NCBI GenBank assembly: GCA_026419785.1
Contig: JAODTK010005803.1
Coordinates: forward strand, 62,001-126,000
Length of the DNA stretch: 64,000 bases
Source of the DNA: Sclerodactyla briareus
Taxonomy: Eukaryota; Echinodermata; Holothuroidea; Dendrochirotida; Sclerodactylidae
Direction of reading: 5' to 3'
A program made the translations under genes and the position numbers. The notes below the pieces were generated by a model. That model made no database searches and was not told where the DNA came from. It worked only from the letters and a program-made list of their open reading frames with translations. This document shows, piece after piece, positions 11,801 to 24,540 of the stretch (position 1 is the first letter of the stretch; each line of letters starts with the position of its first letter).

Positions 11801-12450
11801 CAATTCCCCATTCGCTGCAGTACAAGCGTAGAACCAGTTGCCTTGTAATTACCCCTGGGAGCTGCAAGGGGTTAGGCCCAGCCGGCCTTACACCTGGTGG
11901 GCGGGAGTTCTAACCAGGTCATACCAAAGACTTACTAGAACGCAACCCCCGTAGTGATTCCTTGTCGCATTCATTTTTCGACTCCTCCCAACATCAAGAA
12001 TGATCAGAGTGTTTCCAAATTTATGGAAGCATGATTACATTACCAGTTTCCGTCAGGTTATTTTGGCTGATAGCACATTTTGTTGGGATATGTCTGGAAT
12101 GTGCTGTCGAGGCGAGTCAATTTTTTTTTTCGATGAAAAATGAACAAATGGTAGTGTTGACTGAATGGTTAGGGCATTGTAAACGACTATCAGGAAACGG
12201 AAGTGTCCTCTTCATGGCAATGGGTCACACTCGGCTACTAGATATCTTGTTTCCATTTTTTTTTCGTGGTTCACTCACCTGTGGAGATTTAATATAACAT
12301 GGAAAAATAAATAACACTTATTGACGTAAGCTACTCACACTATATGTCACAGCAGGCCCCACCAACAGACTAATGATTAGGTTATGCCATGTCGCACCGA
12401 CGATTCTAACCCAGTTCCCAGTTACAAGTGCGCATGCTTACAATCTAAAG
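11801..12450. other. No gene recognised
   Basis: A single 88-codon frame (12031-12297) has no recognisable domain or splice support. Nothing else stands out. Confidence 0.4.
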
Positions 12451-12545
12451 GTGCTTTTACTAGGCACGCAAATGTGCGAATACGCGGTGACAATTCTGGT
12501 GACAATTCGTCGCGCGTCGCGCGCGACAGCCCCCGATTTATGACC
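12450..12545. repeat. Fragment of the GTCG-rich foldback-like element
   Basis: GGTGCTTTTACTAGGCACGCAAATGTGCG and the alternating GTCGCGCGTCGCGCGCGAC palindrome resemble the elements at 24150-24540 and 28600-28880. The 100-codon frame across it (12384-12686) and its antisense partner are therefore doubtful. Confidence 0.45.
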
Positions 12546-12954
12546 AATATGGAACGCCGAATGGGACACCGTATATTGAGAATTTCAGTATTTTGCTGCA
12601 AAATAGGCATATCGTGTCACACACATCGTGCAATACCCTTCATTTCGCCTGTTAATAGGCCTACACAGTCTATTGCATTATTCTAACTGTGCCATATGTT
12701 CGAATAGACGGCATGATAGATTGTTGAGCGTTTTATAACCTGATCGGTGGGAATTTTCCCCAAGGTCTGGGGAATCTTCCGAACTCGGGTAGGATAGATC
12801 TACCCGGGGAATCGACCAACCCAGGTAATGTATATTTCTAGCCTTCTTTTGACCCATCCAGGCATGAAATAACCAAAACTACTGAACAACTTCATCCCGG
12901 AAAATGTCATGTCGTGTCTAGTATAACCCATGTCACTCATACATGCTCACTAAG

Positions 12955-13255
12955 AACAAAAGAGTGAATTTCACTCCAATGAAGTAGTCACTCAGCACAC
13001 CTCGAATGTAGAGTGTAAACTCTAATAGAGTGAAGTATCACTCTATAATGGGCGAAGATTCCGCTCCAATGGTGTGAAATGCGCTCTGAAAAGGAGTGAT
13101 GATCACCGTACTCGTGCTCTCTATGGAAACATGGAGTGGTCAGTCAGCACACTTCGAATTCCACTCTAGATGAGTGAAGTATGCTCCATAATGGGCGAAG
13201 ATTTTCTACAATGGAGTGAAATAGAGTAATGATCACACCGCACACTTGAAGGAAG
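12955..13255. repeat. Two-unit tandem repeat rich in GAGTGA/TCACTC
   Basis: Units are offset by roughly 143-152 bp. Shared words include CAGCACAC.TCGAAT (12993 and 13145), AGAGTGAAGTAT or GAGTGAAGTAT, and ATAATGGGCGAAGATT (13045 and 13188), then CAATG..GTGAAAT. GAGTGA and its complement TCACTC recur in both orientations about a dozen times. Confidence 0.75.
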
Positions 13256-13639
13256 TGAACATTCACTAATTTGTTTTTAGAGTATGTCGCCCATTTCTTT
13301 GGGATTCTTCGAGAGACATACAGGGCCATAACCCTATAGGCCTATAGGCCCATAGCCTACAGCCGTTTCCGTCAATTGGGTGAACTGCACGTCTGCTCTG
13401 TTTCTCCTTCAATAGGGAGGTATATCTTGTGGCAATAATGACATCTTGCCTAAATTGTCGCGCTTTACGAGCGCCATGTTTCTTGTCCGTTTTCGCGCCT
13501 AAATAGCCGCTCATCTAGTTCTGTGTTTCAGAAGAGAAAACACTATAAGTGTATTCGAAAAGACTATGAAAGGCAACAGCTCTTGCATATCGTCGTTGCT
13601 TGGCTTTTTGAGAAAGATATTCAATAGAATTTATTCGCG
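13256..13639. other. No gene recognised
   Basis: Short minus-strand frames here match nothing I know. A small palindromic CCTATAGGCCTATAGGC stretch sits near 13333. Confidence 0.4.
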
Positions 13640-15720
13640 GTGATAGGCATCCGCATACGCGTTGGTACATGTGCTTATTTGTGCGTTGGTTCACCTTCAT
13701 TTATTAATTTTTGGCTCCTGTGGGCCAATATCTATCTTAGCAAACTGAATAGAACATATTCAAACACTAGCCCCCTTCTCAGTTCACGCAAATCATTTAG
13801 TAAGGGTCCTCGGGAAGTAGGAGCCCTTCGCGGCATCTACACGGCAAGATATGTTTTTGAAAGATTGTGTGTTTGAGAGCGAGTGTCACTTGTGTGAGGG
13901 ATAAAAATGCCCTGGGTGGGAACAACCAATTTACTATGGAGAATTTTGTGGCAGTTACTAATATCGACAAAATCTCTCCTGTGTTCAAGAGAGTCCCATT
14001 TGAGAGAGGACAGAATATCGTGTATGCTATCGGTCCGTCTGACGCGGCCTTTGACAAATCTACAGCTCTACAACACTGGATCTTTTAAATTTTTCTTTCA
14101 CCAGTAACCGTGGACGGAGACCAAACTTGGGAGCATTTCCAGTTGGGGACGCACATAGACATTATAAGCAGCTTCTTTTGACATGCTTGGGACAGCCTTG
14201 AAAATGTCTAGAAAGAAAGTTAAGGGACTTAGTGGCTTTGGCTGTCATGTAGTCAATATGCGGAGTCCAGGATAGTTTAGAGTCCATTGATACACCGAGG
14301 GGCAGGGTTGGGGACTTGACGGGGTCAAGAGAGTGGCCTGAAAGACGATAGGTGAATTTGTGGGACTTTTGTTTTTAAGGGTGGTGGTAAAAACAAAGCA
14401 TTCGAAGAGTTGAAACAACATACACCAGTCTTTAGAGCACTTGTCAAGGGAGTCCAAGTCAGCCTGTAAGGCTTGTTAATCGTCAAGGGAGTCAATTTGT
14501 ATGTAAAGAAAGGCGTCGTCAGCGAAAGACGAATCTTAGAGGACACACAGTCGGGGAGAACGTTATCTAACACAGGATACCTACGCGGGCCTAACACAAA
14601 GTGCCTTGGGGAACCTCAGACAGGACATTGGTTGGGCCGAGGGGGGGGGGGGGACGAAAAGGGGGTGTAAGCTAATAAGAGACGTTTTGCCATCAATAAG
14701 TGTTCTTTGGGAGCGCTTTGTAAGAAAATATTTTGCCCAGTTGAGATGATTTCCCCTGAGGCTATAGAAATTTAATTTGTAGATGAGGTGATTATGTGAG
14801 AATTTATCGAAAGCCTTAGAGAAGTCCAGTAGGATCCATCCACCTGAGAACGATTATTGATAGAGTTGGCTAGATCGTTAGAGGTGAGGAGCATTGGCTA
14901 CAGTAGATCTTTGTTTACGAAGCCATGTTGTTGGGGGGTGAGAATATCATTAGTTTCAAGGTGATGCATGAGATGACTAGCAAGGATATGTTCCAGGAGC
15001 TTCCCTACTATGCTAGTAATGGAAATAGGGCGATAATTTTCTACGTTAGATTTTGGGCCCTTCTTGTGGATTGGGGTGACATTTGCCTTTTTGCATATGT
15101 CAGGGAAAAATTCCAGTGTCAAATGACTGTTGGAATAGGGAGACAAACACCGTGGGTGATTTCCTCGGCGATTGTTTTTGAAAGTCTAGCAGGAGATATC
15201 AGGCCAGTAGCTTTTCCTTGCTCTGGCGGTTGAAAGAAGTTTAAAAACTCCGTTAAAGGTAACAGTGATACCAGACATAGAAGGATGGGGGGGGGGGGGG
15301 ATTGGCCTTTGTCAGGAATGGGATGATCACTGAAATTGAAGACGGAAGTGAAATAGCTGTTCATTAAGCTAGCTTTTGGCTTTTTCATCGATGATGGTGT
15401 TGCCCTGCTGTTTAATAGGGGAGTGCCACACTGGTTCCTTCTCTGACTTTTGACAAATTTGAACAGGTTTTCCTTATCTTCCATGTCGGAGCCTTGATTG
15501 TCAAAGAGGTTATTTATGTACTTACAGTAGGAATCCTTGATCAAGTTGTCAACAAGTCCATACTTTATTATGTTGTACTTTTCAATGGAAACAGACACGA
15601 GCCAACGGAAAAAAAATAATGAATTCACAGAATCAATGATGAGTATGGGGGTGATCAGCCAGGTAGGTTACCGGTGTATAGTTTCCGCCAGGGGATTTTC
15701 GAAACATAGTTCAGCTGATT
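13640..15720 (-). mobile_element. Decayed non-LTR retrotransposon, CR1/Jockey-like ORF2
   Basis: Read on the - strand from 15720 down. First comes the pre-RT region (KENLFKFVKSQRRNQCGTP, LMNSYFTSVFNFSD), then the RT with ICKKANVTPIHKKG, NYRPISITSIVGKLLEHIL and QQHGF. The LLDFSKAFDKFSHN box holds the first catalytic Asp, then come a VPQGTL block and FADDAFLYIQ (catalytic ADD complement at 14515-14523). The thumb region is LGVSMDSKLSWTPHIDYMTAK, and the C-terminal region SLKWDSLEHRRDF ends near 13870. At least four frameshifts break it, two of them at G homopolymers (14641-14653 and 15287-15300). The catalytic boxes are better kept than in the other LINEs here, so it may be younger. The 3' boundary is approximate. 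Confidence 0.87.
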
Positions 15721-15899
15721 GATCACGCGCAGCGAGTGTACGGGAGCGCCTACAGAGTGACCCCTGTTGATCTCTGAAAGGATATCATTACCATATCATT
15801 ACTCTTCAACCGAGAATGTACGAGGAAGCATACCTAACCCTGACGAGAAAGAAAAAAAAAAACACCGTTGAGTCTATACGATCCGATCACAGCACATAC
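15721..15899. other. Spacer, nothing recognised
   Basis: An A-rich run at 15850-15861 is the only notable point. Confidence 0.4.
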
Positions 15900-17035
15900 A
15901 TGATATTCATCAGCTTTTCAAAGCCGTTTCAACCTTTTACAATGAACATAACTGAAGAAAACGTGTGATAGAAGTGTTTGTTGCAACATGACGATTTTGA
16001 TCGTCACAAAGTATCGACTTCGAAGGTCGCAGAGCATTTAGGTCAAATGATGTCCGTGTCAAAGGAGGTAAAAGTAGTTCATCAGATGTATTTTGGGGTA
16101 GGGCAATTCCGGACACTTTTGTTAGACTTGAATAGAAAGAAAGCCAAACGTCATGAAAATAGTATTTAAAACTAACATCATGTTTACAACTAGATCTAAG
16201 TATACAGACGATATTATTTATGAAACATTATGGTATGTAACACAATACCCCCACCCCAGAAAAACCGCGCCATCCGGTATTACCCCGCAACTCGGAGGAA
16301 AATACCGACAGTGACTTTCGAATACGTTACGGTAACAATATATGAGAAGCGACTGAACATATAAGACTACACGGCAGATACTGAATGTTGTTCTAATATA
16401 ACATAGGCTATGTATTTGGTTGGTCAAAACGACAGTGGTCTTTGTCAACACTGGGTGAATAATTACAGTACAGTCGCATTATCTAACTGCCGTTACTTGA
16501 CACATAAACTAATACAACTACCACAGCAATTCACTGTCAATGTAAAGGTATGCTACATGTGTGGCATGCAGGGCAATACCGAACGACCGTCGCCCCCACG
16601 CACCACTAAGGTTTCGTCCCATCTGTTGTTTCTAACGCAAAGCTATAAACTTCAATGTGCGTGTCATTCTACTGAGAACATTACGGGCATTGTATATATG
16701 TATCCAGTAGCAACCTGTCGTGGAACGGGTATAGCGCCCTCTATTCCCTCTGTCTAGATATTGGCTTGGTTGGTATTGCCCTGCGTTCAGTATTACCCCA
16801 CCATCCCCTACACCAACCCCATGGATTTTTTTTGCGAAGATATGTGAGACTGTGATATCATGGTTTCAGAGGCTGCATTCACCCTTTCACACATGGCATA
16901 ACTGGAGATAGCGGGTGATTAAAAGTGTTTTCGTACGTCAGTGCCACTGATTTATTGAGACGAGTCCGGTCGTCACAAAGAATTGACGAAAGGATATTAA
17001 AGTACCGTAGTTCATCTGATGTAGTTTGCGATGAC
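15900..17035 (+). repeat. Degenerate direct repeat pair (15900-16115 and 16845-17035)
   Basis: Shared, in order: CATAACTG.AGA..., GTGTGAT/GGTGATTA...AAGTGTTT, a GTCGTCACAAAG.AT.GAC core (16001-16013 and 16974-16988), and GTAGTTCATC.GATGTA.TTTG. The offset is about 950 bp. The intervening ~730 bp (including frames at 16218-16757) shows nothing recognisable. Confidence 0.55.
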
Positions 17036-17054
17036 GATCAAAATTCTCCATTAC

Positions 17055-17560
17055 GCCAACCCCCTAAAATGTTCCGTTGCCGCGATATATAAAAAGATTA
17101 CTTTCCAGTGACCTTGATTGATCTTGACATGACACCATCGAAAATAGAGTTCTTACCCTTCATATATGCAACCACACACAAAGTTACAACTTCATATCTG
17201 TGTCGTTCACCAGCTATCGTGCTGGACGCTCTTTAAAATAATGACCCCTCATGACCTTCCACGACCTTCAATTGATAACGAAAACAATGGAGATCTTCCC
17301 CTACGTAGGGTGCACCTACCTACCAACTTGAAACGCGCTTGCGTTCTTTAGATATCGCGGGGAACTGGTTGTCACACACACACACACCACACACACACAC
17401 ACACCACACACACACACCACACACACACACATACATACATACACGCACACACACACACACATATATACACAGGCACACACCCACACACACATACGCACAT
17501 GCCATGATTACTCAGATTCCTTTCGCCTTGGGTAAGGAATGGAAAAAAATTGGTACATGT
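17055..17560 (+). repeat. Interspersed repeat with internal CA tract, copy B
   Basis: Second copy of the element at 1355-1800. It begins CCCCCTAAAATGTTCCGTTGCC.CGATATAT, contains GCGCTTGCGTTCTTTAGATATC (17335-17356), then a long CA tract (17373-17492), and ends with GATTCCTTTCGCCTTGGGTAAGGAAT. The CA tract is far longer here than in copy A. Confidence 0.75.
17373..17492. repeat. CA dinucleotide microsatellite
   Basis: CACACA with occasional CACC, CATA and CGCA interruptions. The His/Thr and Cys/Val frames on both strands are repeat artefacts. Confidence 0.97.
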
Positions 17561-18799
17561 TGACTTCTCGCTGGGCGCTCAGCACAAGAGACTTGGGGCG
17601 GAGAAGGTAACTGCACGTCGCCTGAAATTCACAGCAACTTGGTGGGCTCGGCCGAGGTGTCGGAATAGCCACCGCAGCTATAGGCGCTGTTCACAGTCGG
17701 GCTACAATTCAGTAGGTGCAGATACGAAATGACACATCGAATAGCGGATTCAGAAAGTAGTGTATATCGTCGCAGTTAGGAGACAAGTTCAGCAGCCTCC
17801 AAAAAAACAACAACCATCCAAGTGACATGGAACGAGCACTGATTAAGCATGGTTCCTGCGAATATTAATGCGGTGTAATAGCGCGGCTGTGTAATGGCAA
17901 ATTGATTCCATGGAATATTTTTTCTCCATAGAGTAAGATAACGTCCTTTAAATTTAGAGTTGCTAGATGTCTATGGTCCCTATAACATCATTATACATTC
18001 GAATTCCCATCGAAAATATTGACCTCTTTCGCACAATTACGATTTTGACATTCTCACATTCATATCGTGCATTCGCATGTATGGAACCCTAGCTTTACCT
18101 CGGCCTATGAACTTACGCTAACAAAGATGTGATGACTGTGATCACATCATCGCTGATGGGCGCACGGAGGTGGATCGAGGAAGACTCGGTGGGTGAACGG
18201 AGGCGTCATACCATATTGCTGAAGTGCTATTTGTTTCATATCGGGAAATGTTCAACCGGGAATCTCCTCGATAGACGGTCAAAATAACGGCCCAGTTTTT
18301 GAAGTCGACACTCGGCTCAAATTGTATAGCCAGTTATCAATTCGGATGGGCCCGAGGATGGAGAGGGGTTAGCAGCCACGGGGTTCCGGCGACGACGGGA
18401 AGGGGGGGGGGGGGAGCATCCACGTGTAAGTTGTCAGAATATATTTATTGGGGAAGTTATATATTTTCCATGTGGATTTTGACATCATGGATGGGGCATG
18501 CCCAAATGCCTCTCTAAACTGCTAAATGCCCCTCTGGTTACGTTACTGTCCGATTCAGACATAATAGGCCTGTGAACAGGCTTTGTCACGATACGAATAC
18601 GCTGATCAGGGGTACGGTACACACCATAGAGCTCCCTGCTCAGCATACCGTTCGTATAGAACATTATCAATTGCGTTGGTTTTTGTACACACTTTTCCGA
18701 TCTTGGCGGGCGGTTTCGAACGCGCTCATGTTTCTATATTGGACACATTGTTACGCGCGTGTATTTCGTCTAATCTGTCCAATCCATGGAGCTATTATA
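17561..18799. other. No gene recognised
   Basis: Contains a 13-base G run (18402-18414). Overlapping frames around 18485-18865 on both strands have no family resemblance that I can name. Confidence 0.4.
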
Positions 18800-19053
18800 T
18801 TAACTGGAGAGGCAACGCGCTCAATATATTGTAGCCAATTTGAAAATGTCCCACTCCCGGACTGACACTCGATCACCCTCGAGTGCGTTAAAGTGTCTGA
18901 CCATCTACGGTATGGGCTACTCTACCGGGGACAAATTGACGCAGAATTTCCCCTGGACACGGACTGACACGTGGATTACATTTCGTGCGTTAAATTGTTT
19001 TGATCACTACGGTCTGTGGTACTCTTTCGGGACATTTTCAGGTAGCGCGTCTG
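18800..19053 (+). repeat. Inverted-repeat pair member A, internal dimer
   Basis: Reverse complement of 32466-32730. From the TTAACTGGAGAGGCAACGCG word the two run in parallel to the TTTTCAGGTAGCGCGTCTGAAG word. Each copy is itself an imperfect dimer of ~102 bp: ACTGACAC recurs at 18861 and 18963, followed both times by GTGCGTTAAA.TGT.TGA.CA.CTACGGT and a TCGGGACA/CCGGGGACA block. The frames across it (18840-19139) are not genes. Confidence 0.8.
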
Positions 19054-19439
19054 AAGACAATGGAAAACTGCGCGTACTGCCATTTTACACACGGGCGTCA
19101 GCCCAGCATAGGGCCGTAGCGTTGGATTGCCGGGCCTAGGTCCAATCAGCTGGGTTCCTATTGCACTTACACGTTATTGATTCCCAGATTTTTCACTCAC
19201 TGACCATTTATGCAAAGCTTTGGAATAGTTTCGATTTACCAACTGGACTTCTCGCTGTACTTGTTTGGAATTCGACGTACAGGGGTATCACGGGAGAAGG
19301 ACGAAAAAGAAGCTCATCCACCGTCCACCCGCATTCGGATAATATAGCGCATAACTTGACGGCAAACCCATTGCGTGAGATTTATTTGTTTCTCACACAA
19401 ACTGACAAACGCGTCGGCCGCCATAACAAAATAGGCTAG

Positions 19440-19672
19440 CCGTATAAAAATGCATTGCTTTAAGAGAAGCACTCAGCTTGAGACACCACACTGCAAAACT
19501 GGTAGTATGGGAACGGTGACTACCTCGTTATTCAAGGACATCAACATTAGCAATTTCGAGGAGGCAGTAAACCTTGACCTTGTACCATATCTTGATACGT
19601 GGCGGAGATTACTCACTGAACCTGTCGGATAGACGAGAATCGTGTTCTAATACTACATTACTATTACTATGA
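19440..19672 (+). mobile_element. LINE 3' fragment, same family as 29.6-32.5 kb
   Basis: The 60-codon frame at 19450-19632 ends in DINISNFEEAVNLDL.. and DTWRRLLTEPVG, matching the last codons of the LINE at 32280-32440. The GTCGGATAGACGAGA tail and a TACTA-rich end follow. It is 5'-truncated. Confidence 0.8.
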
Positions 19673-19689
19673 AAATGAATTGAAAAGAT

Positions 19690-19925
19690 GCGCACGTCAG
19701 AGAGAAAACGCACGAAAAAACGCAAGCGCACATCGCGTTGGATATATATGATGAACAACGCAAATGTTGACATTGGAGACAAAAGTTATTACCAATAATG
19801 CACGTACGTACATAATACAAGCAAATCACTTTACTGTTTTGCTCCATGCATCACACACTTTTTACACATTTACTTCGGCGGCTGGTAGTGATTGAATCAT
19901 AGGTTTCATTTTTTATGATTTTATC
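19690..19925 (+). repeat. Degenerate copy of the kinase gene 5' flank and exon 1
   Basis: Aligns with 32775-33060: AATGTTGACATTGGAGAC, ATAATGCACGT, AAGCAAATCACTTTACTGTTTTGCTCCA, CACACA, and the exon 1 end/donor region CTTCGGCGGCTGGTAGTGAT (counterpart CTTCGTCTGGCTGGTATGTA). The ATG and most of exon 1 are deleted, so it cannot encode the same N-terminus. Like the 33 kb copy it follows a LINE 3' tail. Confidence 0.7.
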
Positions 19926-22900
19926 TATTCACTCTGCGAGGAGCAAAATAAACCGAAATTCATAACGAATGAGATCATAAGGTAGTATAACTATCAAATT
20001 TAAACTGTCTAATAAGGATAATTCTACTGACCTAATAAATGGAACAGAAGCGAAACAAAAACAGGACAATCCTACAATTTATTCTGACTAAAAATTCTAA
20101 TAATTGAGGGGGAACATATCCGGCCGTTATGTCATGGTTATGGCCTGCAGGAAAACTAACCTACTCTGGTGTGCCAACAATAAATCATCGCTAGGCCATA
20201 TTGTCTAAGAAAACAACCTAAAAAACGGGGCTGGTATAGGTCTACCGACCGTCGGGTTCTCCTTACCCACATTAGTTCAAAGAAACTCGACCCCGACATA
20301 GGGCCCTGTTTCACTGGACTTTGAATAAAAGCTGGTCTCGAGTTCCGGAGGGCGGCAGTGTAAGTCCAGTCCTGGTGTAACTTCGGGACAACGGGTTATT
20401 ACGGGATGGGGCGAGTGAATAGGTTGATAATGTCAACAGGAGGAGTGGAAGGGGGGGGGGGGGGAGTCTCACCACCAATTCTGATCAAAATTATAGCTTA
20501 GTTGGACATTTCAGCGAAAGTCGGAGTTTCCTGAAAGGTAGCTCTACGGACAAGGAGTTTCCATTTTAAGACTGTTTCAACTAAGACAAAACATGCTTAT
20601 TTTCTTTATGGAATCTCTACTCAAATTGCCACGATTCAAGTTTCAAGTTTATTCCACCTCATCATTTTCACAAAGTGAAAAAAACAAAAAACAAAAACGA
20701 ATATACAATACATCACAATTAATGCAATGCAATACAATACAATACAATACAATACAATACAATACAATACATATAACAACATTCTATACGCGACTCGAGA
20801 CCAGAAATTATGACTTTTCGAGTCTGGTCCCTGCACATGAAACATGATGAGAATTTTGGGGTCGTTTTGGCATGTAATTTCTGCAATAAATTCCCCTCGC
20901 GGCTGCGCTGTTGGAATTTATAATTCAAATTGTGCCGGGGTTATGTACAAAAATGGATATTTTTTGAAAGGCAGCTCTGGATAATTTTCCTAAACCTAGA
21001 AAAATGTCACCCTCGTTTAAAAAAATCCCCCCTTTGAGAAAGTCCAGCTGAAATTGCCACATCCATAGCCATAAGTGATTAACGGAATTTCTTCGATCAT
21101 TCTTGCGAAATTCGCATTGCCACGACGACGGCGCTGTTGGTGTTGGAATTCAGACAAGTACCATGTTGAACAAACCAGTTACAAGTTGGATTTTTGAAAC
21201 GTACCGGGCGATCTAGATCGCTGATTTACCCAGACCGATTTTTTTTTGTTTTTCGTTTTCTTCATAGTAAAGACTCGACTTCCAAATTATTCAGAAAAAC
21301 ACGTTTTCCTCGCAAAATTCCAACTAACTGGCAACTGTTACTCTTGCCGGTATAATATGTGATCACTGCACGGTATCGGATTTCTGCAATATTTTTCGTT
21401 AGTGGACATAGTAATAAAATTCCCTCTCCCCCTCTCTCCCAATATTTCGAAAATTGTTGAAAGAAATTGAGGACCCGTTAGTCCTGACAATTATTTTCCT
21501 AAACAGATTGCCCGAATCGTGTGCTGGGAGTTGATTTTTTTAAAGGCTTGGGTAGCATTGTGAAGAAAATGTGCGCTTCGCGTTCAGTATTCGTTTTGCT
21601 GCCTGTATCATACACAATAAGTTTCTGAATTTCGGGACGATATCTTTGCTCTCATCAAGTATCCGATACGCCCATGAGGTCTGAAGTTTGCAGGAGAACG
21701 AGCACTATAGCAAACACTTTTTTTTTCTTATGCCACTTTAGCCAAAGTTCCTGGGTTCAGGGCCATCAAGCTGTCATTGCATCCACAGCTGCCTTCAGAT
21801 CTCAATGTATGTTTGAAAAATCAAGACACATGAAGTATAAAATGTGAAAATATCATGACCAATTTTTGCGGTTCCATTGCTTGGAAAATTTCCTCTGCTT
21901 CACGCCAGTTCCTACCGATAAACTACCTTCTATGTACCATCAAACCCAATTTTGAAATTCTGTTACTATTTTCTCAATACCGGGTAACTGGTTCTTTCTG
22001 GGTGCAAACCCTCGGCACTCCCCCTCTCAATAGCGTCCCCGGCTGGTGATGGCACAACATCGAATCATTCTCTCACTTTCCCTATAAAACCCTTGATCTG
22101 TGATCTGTTTATGACCATTTTTCCAGACCGATTTGCGATTAAGACTATGGTTCCAACGATTTAGAGATTCCGTTTCAGAGAAACGGGCACGTGGCAAAGC
22201 GAAATTGCGGTTCCTTTAGAAACTTGGCTTTTAAAAAAACGGGAACCTTAGTTGGTCCCCCTGTAACCCACCTCTGGGTGGAGACGGCAATGTCTCTACA
22301 ATAATACGCCTTTATGACCCTGGTCAAGCCTTTAAAGCCACCACAACAACCACAGCGCCTCAATTTTCTGTCAGTTCCTGTAATTCTCTAGCTAGTGGTT
22401 CTTTTGGCTTTGGAAATTAGTATACGAGAAACGGGCATCTGGCAATGAAAATGCACTCTTGTGACCTTCATAGTGCACCATGCTTGGCGTCCAGGGGAGC
22501 TCCGGACCCAAACAGGGGACCTTCGGCGTCCCCTGTACCCCTGGTAGGGGGCCGCAAAGCTTCACAGAGGGATTAAATATTAGAATCGACCAGACGCACA
22601 CAGTTCACGGCACAGCTAGGGAGACTAAATAGGGTTTTTTGTAAGCTTTGGTAAAAAATGGCTTAAAGCCAACTGAGAACAATAATGAACAAGAGGCGCT
22701 TTGTTGAGTGCCGATAGGCCTAAGGCCGTCTCCGTCGACCCGAGAAGCACTTTCTATTTTCCAATTTTCGCGTATGCGCTAACTAGTTACTGTTGGTGGA
22801 GCTACACGCCGAATTCTAATATTTTACTAGCTCCATAAATTTTAACGCTGCAATCGTGTCGATTACAAAACACTCTAAAACCCTTGCACATCATCAAATC

Positions 22901-24049
22901 ACCCCCCCCCCCCCCCTCCACCCTCACGCTTATTCCACCCATGTAAGCTTTTCCACAACTATTACAGTTAGTCGGATTTAATTTCCATCCAGTTAGAATT
23001 TTTGGCGATTTCTTCCCCCTAATCTGTAGTTCCTGCTTTTTGGATACTTTCCCCAGGGTATTCCGAGAAAATAGTTCATTGAAAACAATTTATTTGCAGT
23101 GTTTGGTCCCATTCGCTTTGAGTTAATATTGGAGAAGCAGACATATATTCACATAATCGCCCCAATTTAACACGAAAATCACGAAGTGGGTCTATCATTT
23201 ATTGATTTCAGGGTGAGCCGGCTTTCCCATTCGAATAGGATTTATAGGCGCGACCTGCCAAACGTAATTTATTTGCCATAACACAAAGAATTATCGAAAC
23301 TAAAAATACCGGCCAATCACTCGTTATTGGCTGGCCTCATCGGGAGAGTGCGGATGCGGAATGCGGTATGACTCCAGAAATGCCATATACGCAGCATCGA
23401 AGTTGAACGTGTTCTTATATATGTTGTATTCGATTAGCAGAGATGTGATGGGATTCCATTGGGGGCAGGATTCATTCCGATATAGAAGGGAACGAACACT
23501 GCATAGGCAAAATCACCACTTGTACCAAGGCAGCGTTGATGCCGCATCATTGCTTAGATTCTATTGAATATCTCCGCCATGAAGCCAACTAGCGTCTATA
23601 TACATGAGCTGCTGCTTTTGATGGTCTTTCGGCACCACCATACATTTCATTAACGAATTCGCTCCTTTCTCAATGTGATAATTAGATTTCCACGTTAATA
23701 GGGTGTATTCCACACTCCGCACACTCCACACTACCTTGGCGATAGAATTCCACGGGTACGGATGTGAGATGCGGCATAATAATCATTTTAAGAAATCGCA
23801 ATTTTTCGATGAAAGATTTATGATATTTCAGGAGAAGTCTGTTTGATGACATAGGAAGGTCATTAGCAGCTGAAGTACATGAACGTCAAATCGCTTCAGG
23901 AGCGAGATATTCCATGGAATATTTTCTCGGTGATTCGGGGATTTTTCGCTATGGAAGCATTTATTTGTTTCATCACAATCTATGCACACTCAGAGCTCAT
24001 TCCGACGCTAACCACGTCTGTGCTCGGTTGAAATCCGCATCTCGCTTTC
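19926..24049. other. No gene recognised; simple repeats only
   Basis: About 4 kb without a recognisable exon. It holds a G run (20451-20464), an AATAC pentanucleotide repeat (20731-20770), a 15-base C run (22902-22916), and two similar GAGAAACGGGCA..TGGCAA segments near 22178 and 22427. Open frames are all under 85 codons and match nothing I know. Confidence 0.5.
20731..20770. repeat. AATAC pentanucleotide microsatellite
   Basis: Eight clean AATAC units preceded by two AATGC units. Frames on both strands across it are artefacts. Confidence 0.97.
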
Positions 24050-24149
24050 GCACTTTTTGAATCTTAGCCTTACCCGAAGACATGGAGACTCAAGAGGTAA
24101 TTCGTCTCGTGGAACCGCTACTCTCTACATTCTTCACGAGAAAACATCT

Positions 24150-24540
24150 CACAATATACGTAACAAAATCCTTATTCGACATTGTGGCGAGCGATATATT
24201 GTATTGGAGTCGGATTGCACTGGGAGAATTTTTCATCGTACGTCACGCACGTCGCGATTTTTTGGCCCGACTTTTTGGCGAGTAGCCCAAATGTTCGCGT
24301 GAAAATGTGTTTTTGGACGATTTTTGTACACGGGCATCCTGTCGGGCAAAGTTCAACGAATCGGTCGTACGCAAAAGTCGGTGCGTGTAAATGGCCACAA
24401 AAGATCGTGAACGATTTTCATGCCGAAATCCTTGCCGCGACAAAGTTCAACAAATTTGCGTTTACATGGTACGATTTATGTCGTGCGCGGTCTCCCTCCA
24501 ACGCCCGTAATGATCTATGCGCAGCCTTCTAACTGAACAA
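24150..24540. repeat. GTCG-rich foldback-like element, copy
   Basis: Contains GTCGGGCAAAGTTCAACGAAT, GACAAAGTTCAACAAATTTGCGTTTACATGGTACGA, and repeated CACGCACGTCGCGA, GTCGTGCGCGG and CGTGTAAATGGCC words, which also make up the element at 28600-28880. Overlapping frames on both strands (24057-24532) result from the GC-rich symmetric sequence. Confidence 0.55.

Noticed and set aside
17316-17563. Cys/Val- and His/Thr-rich open frames on both strands
   Set aside because: Produced entirely by the CA microsatellite.
24057-24532. Overlapping plus- and minus-strand frames
   Set aside because: They coincide with the symmetric GTCG-rich foldback-like element.
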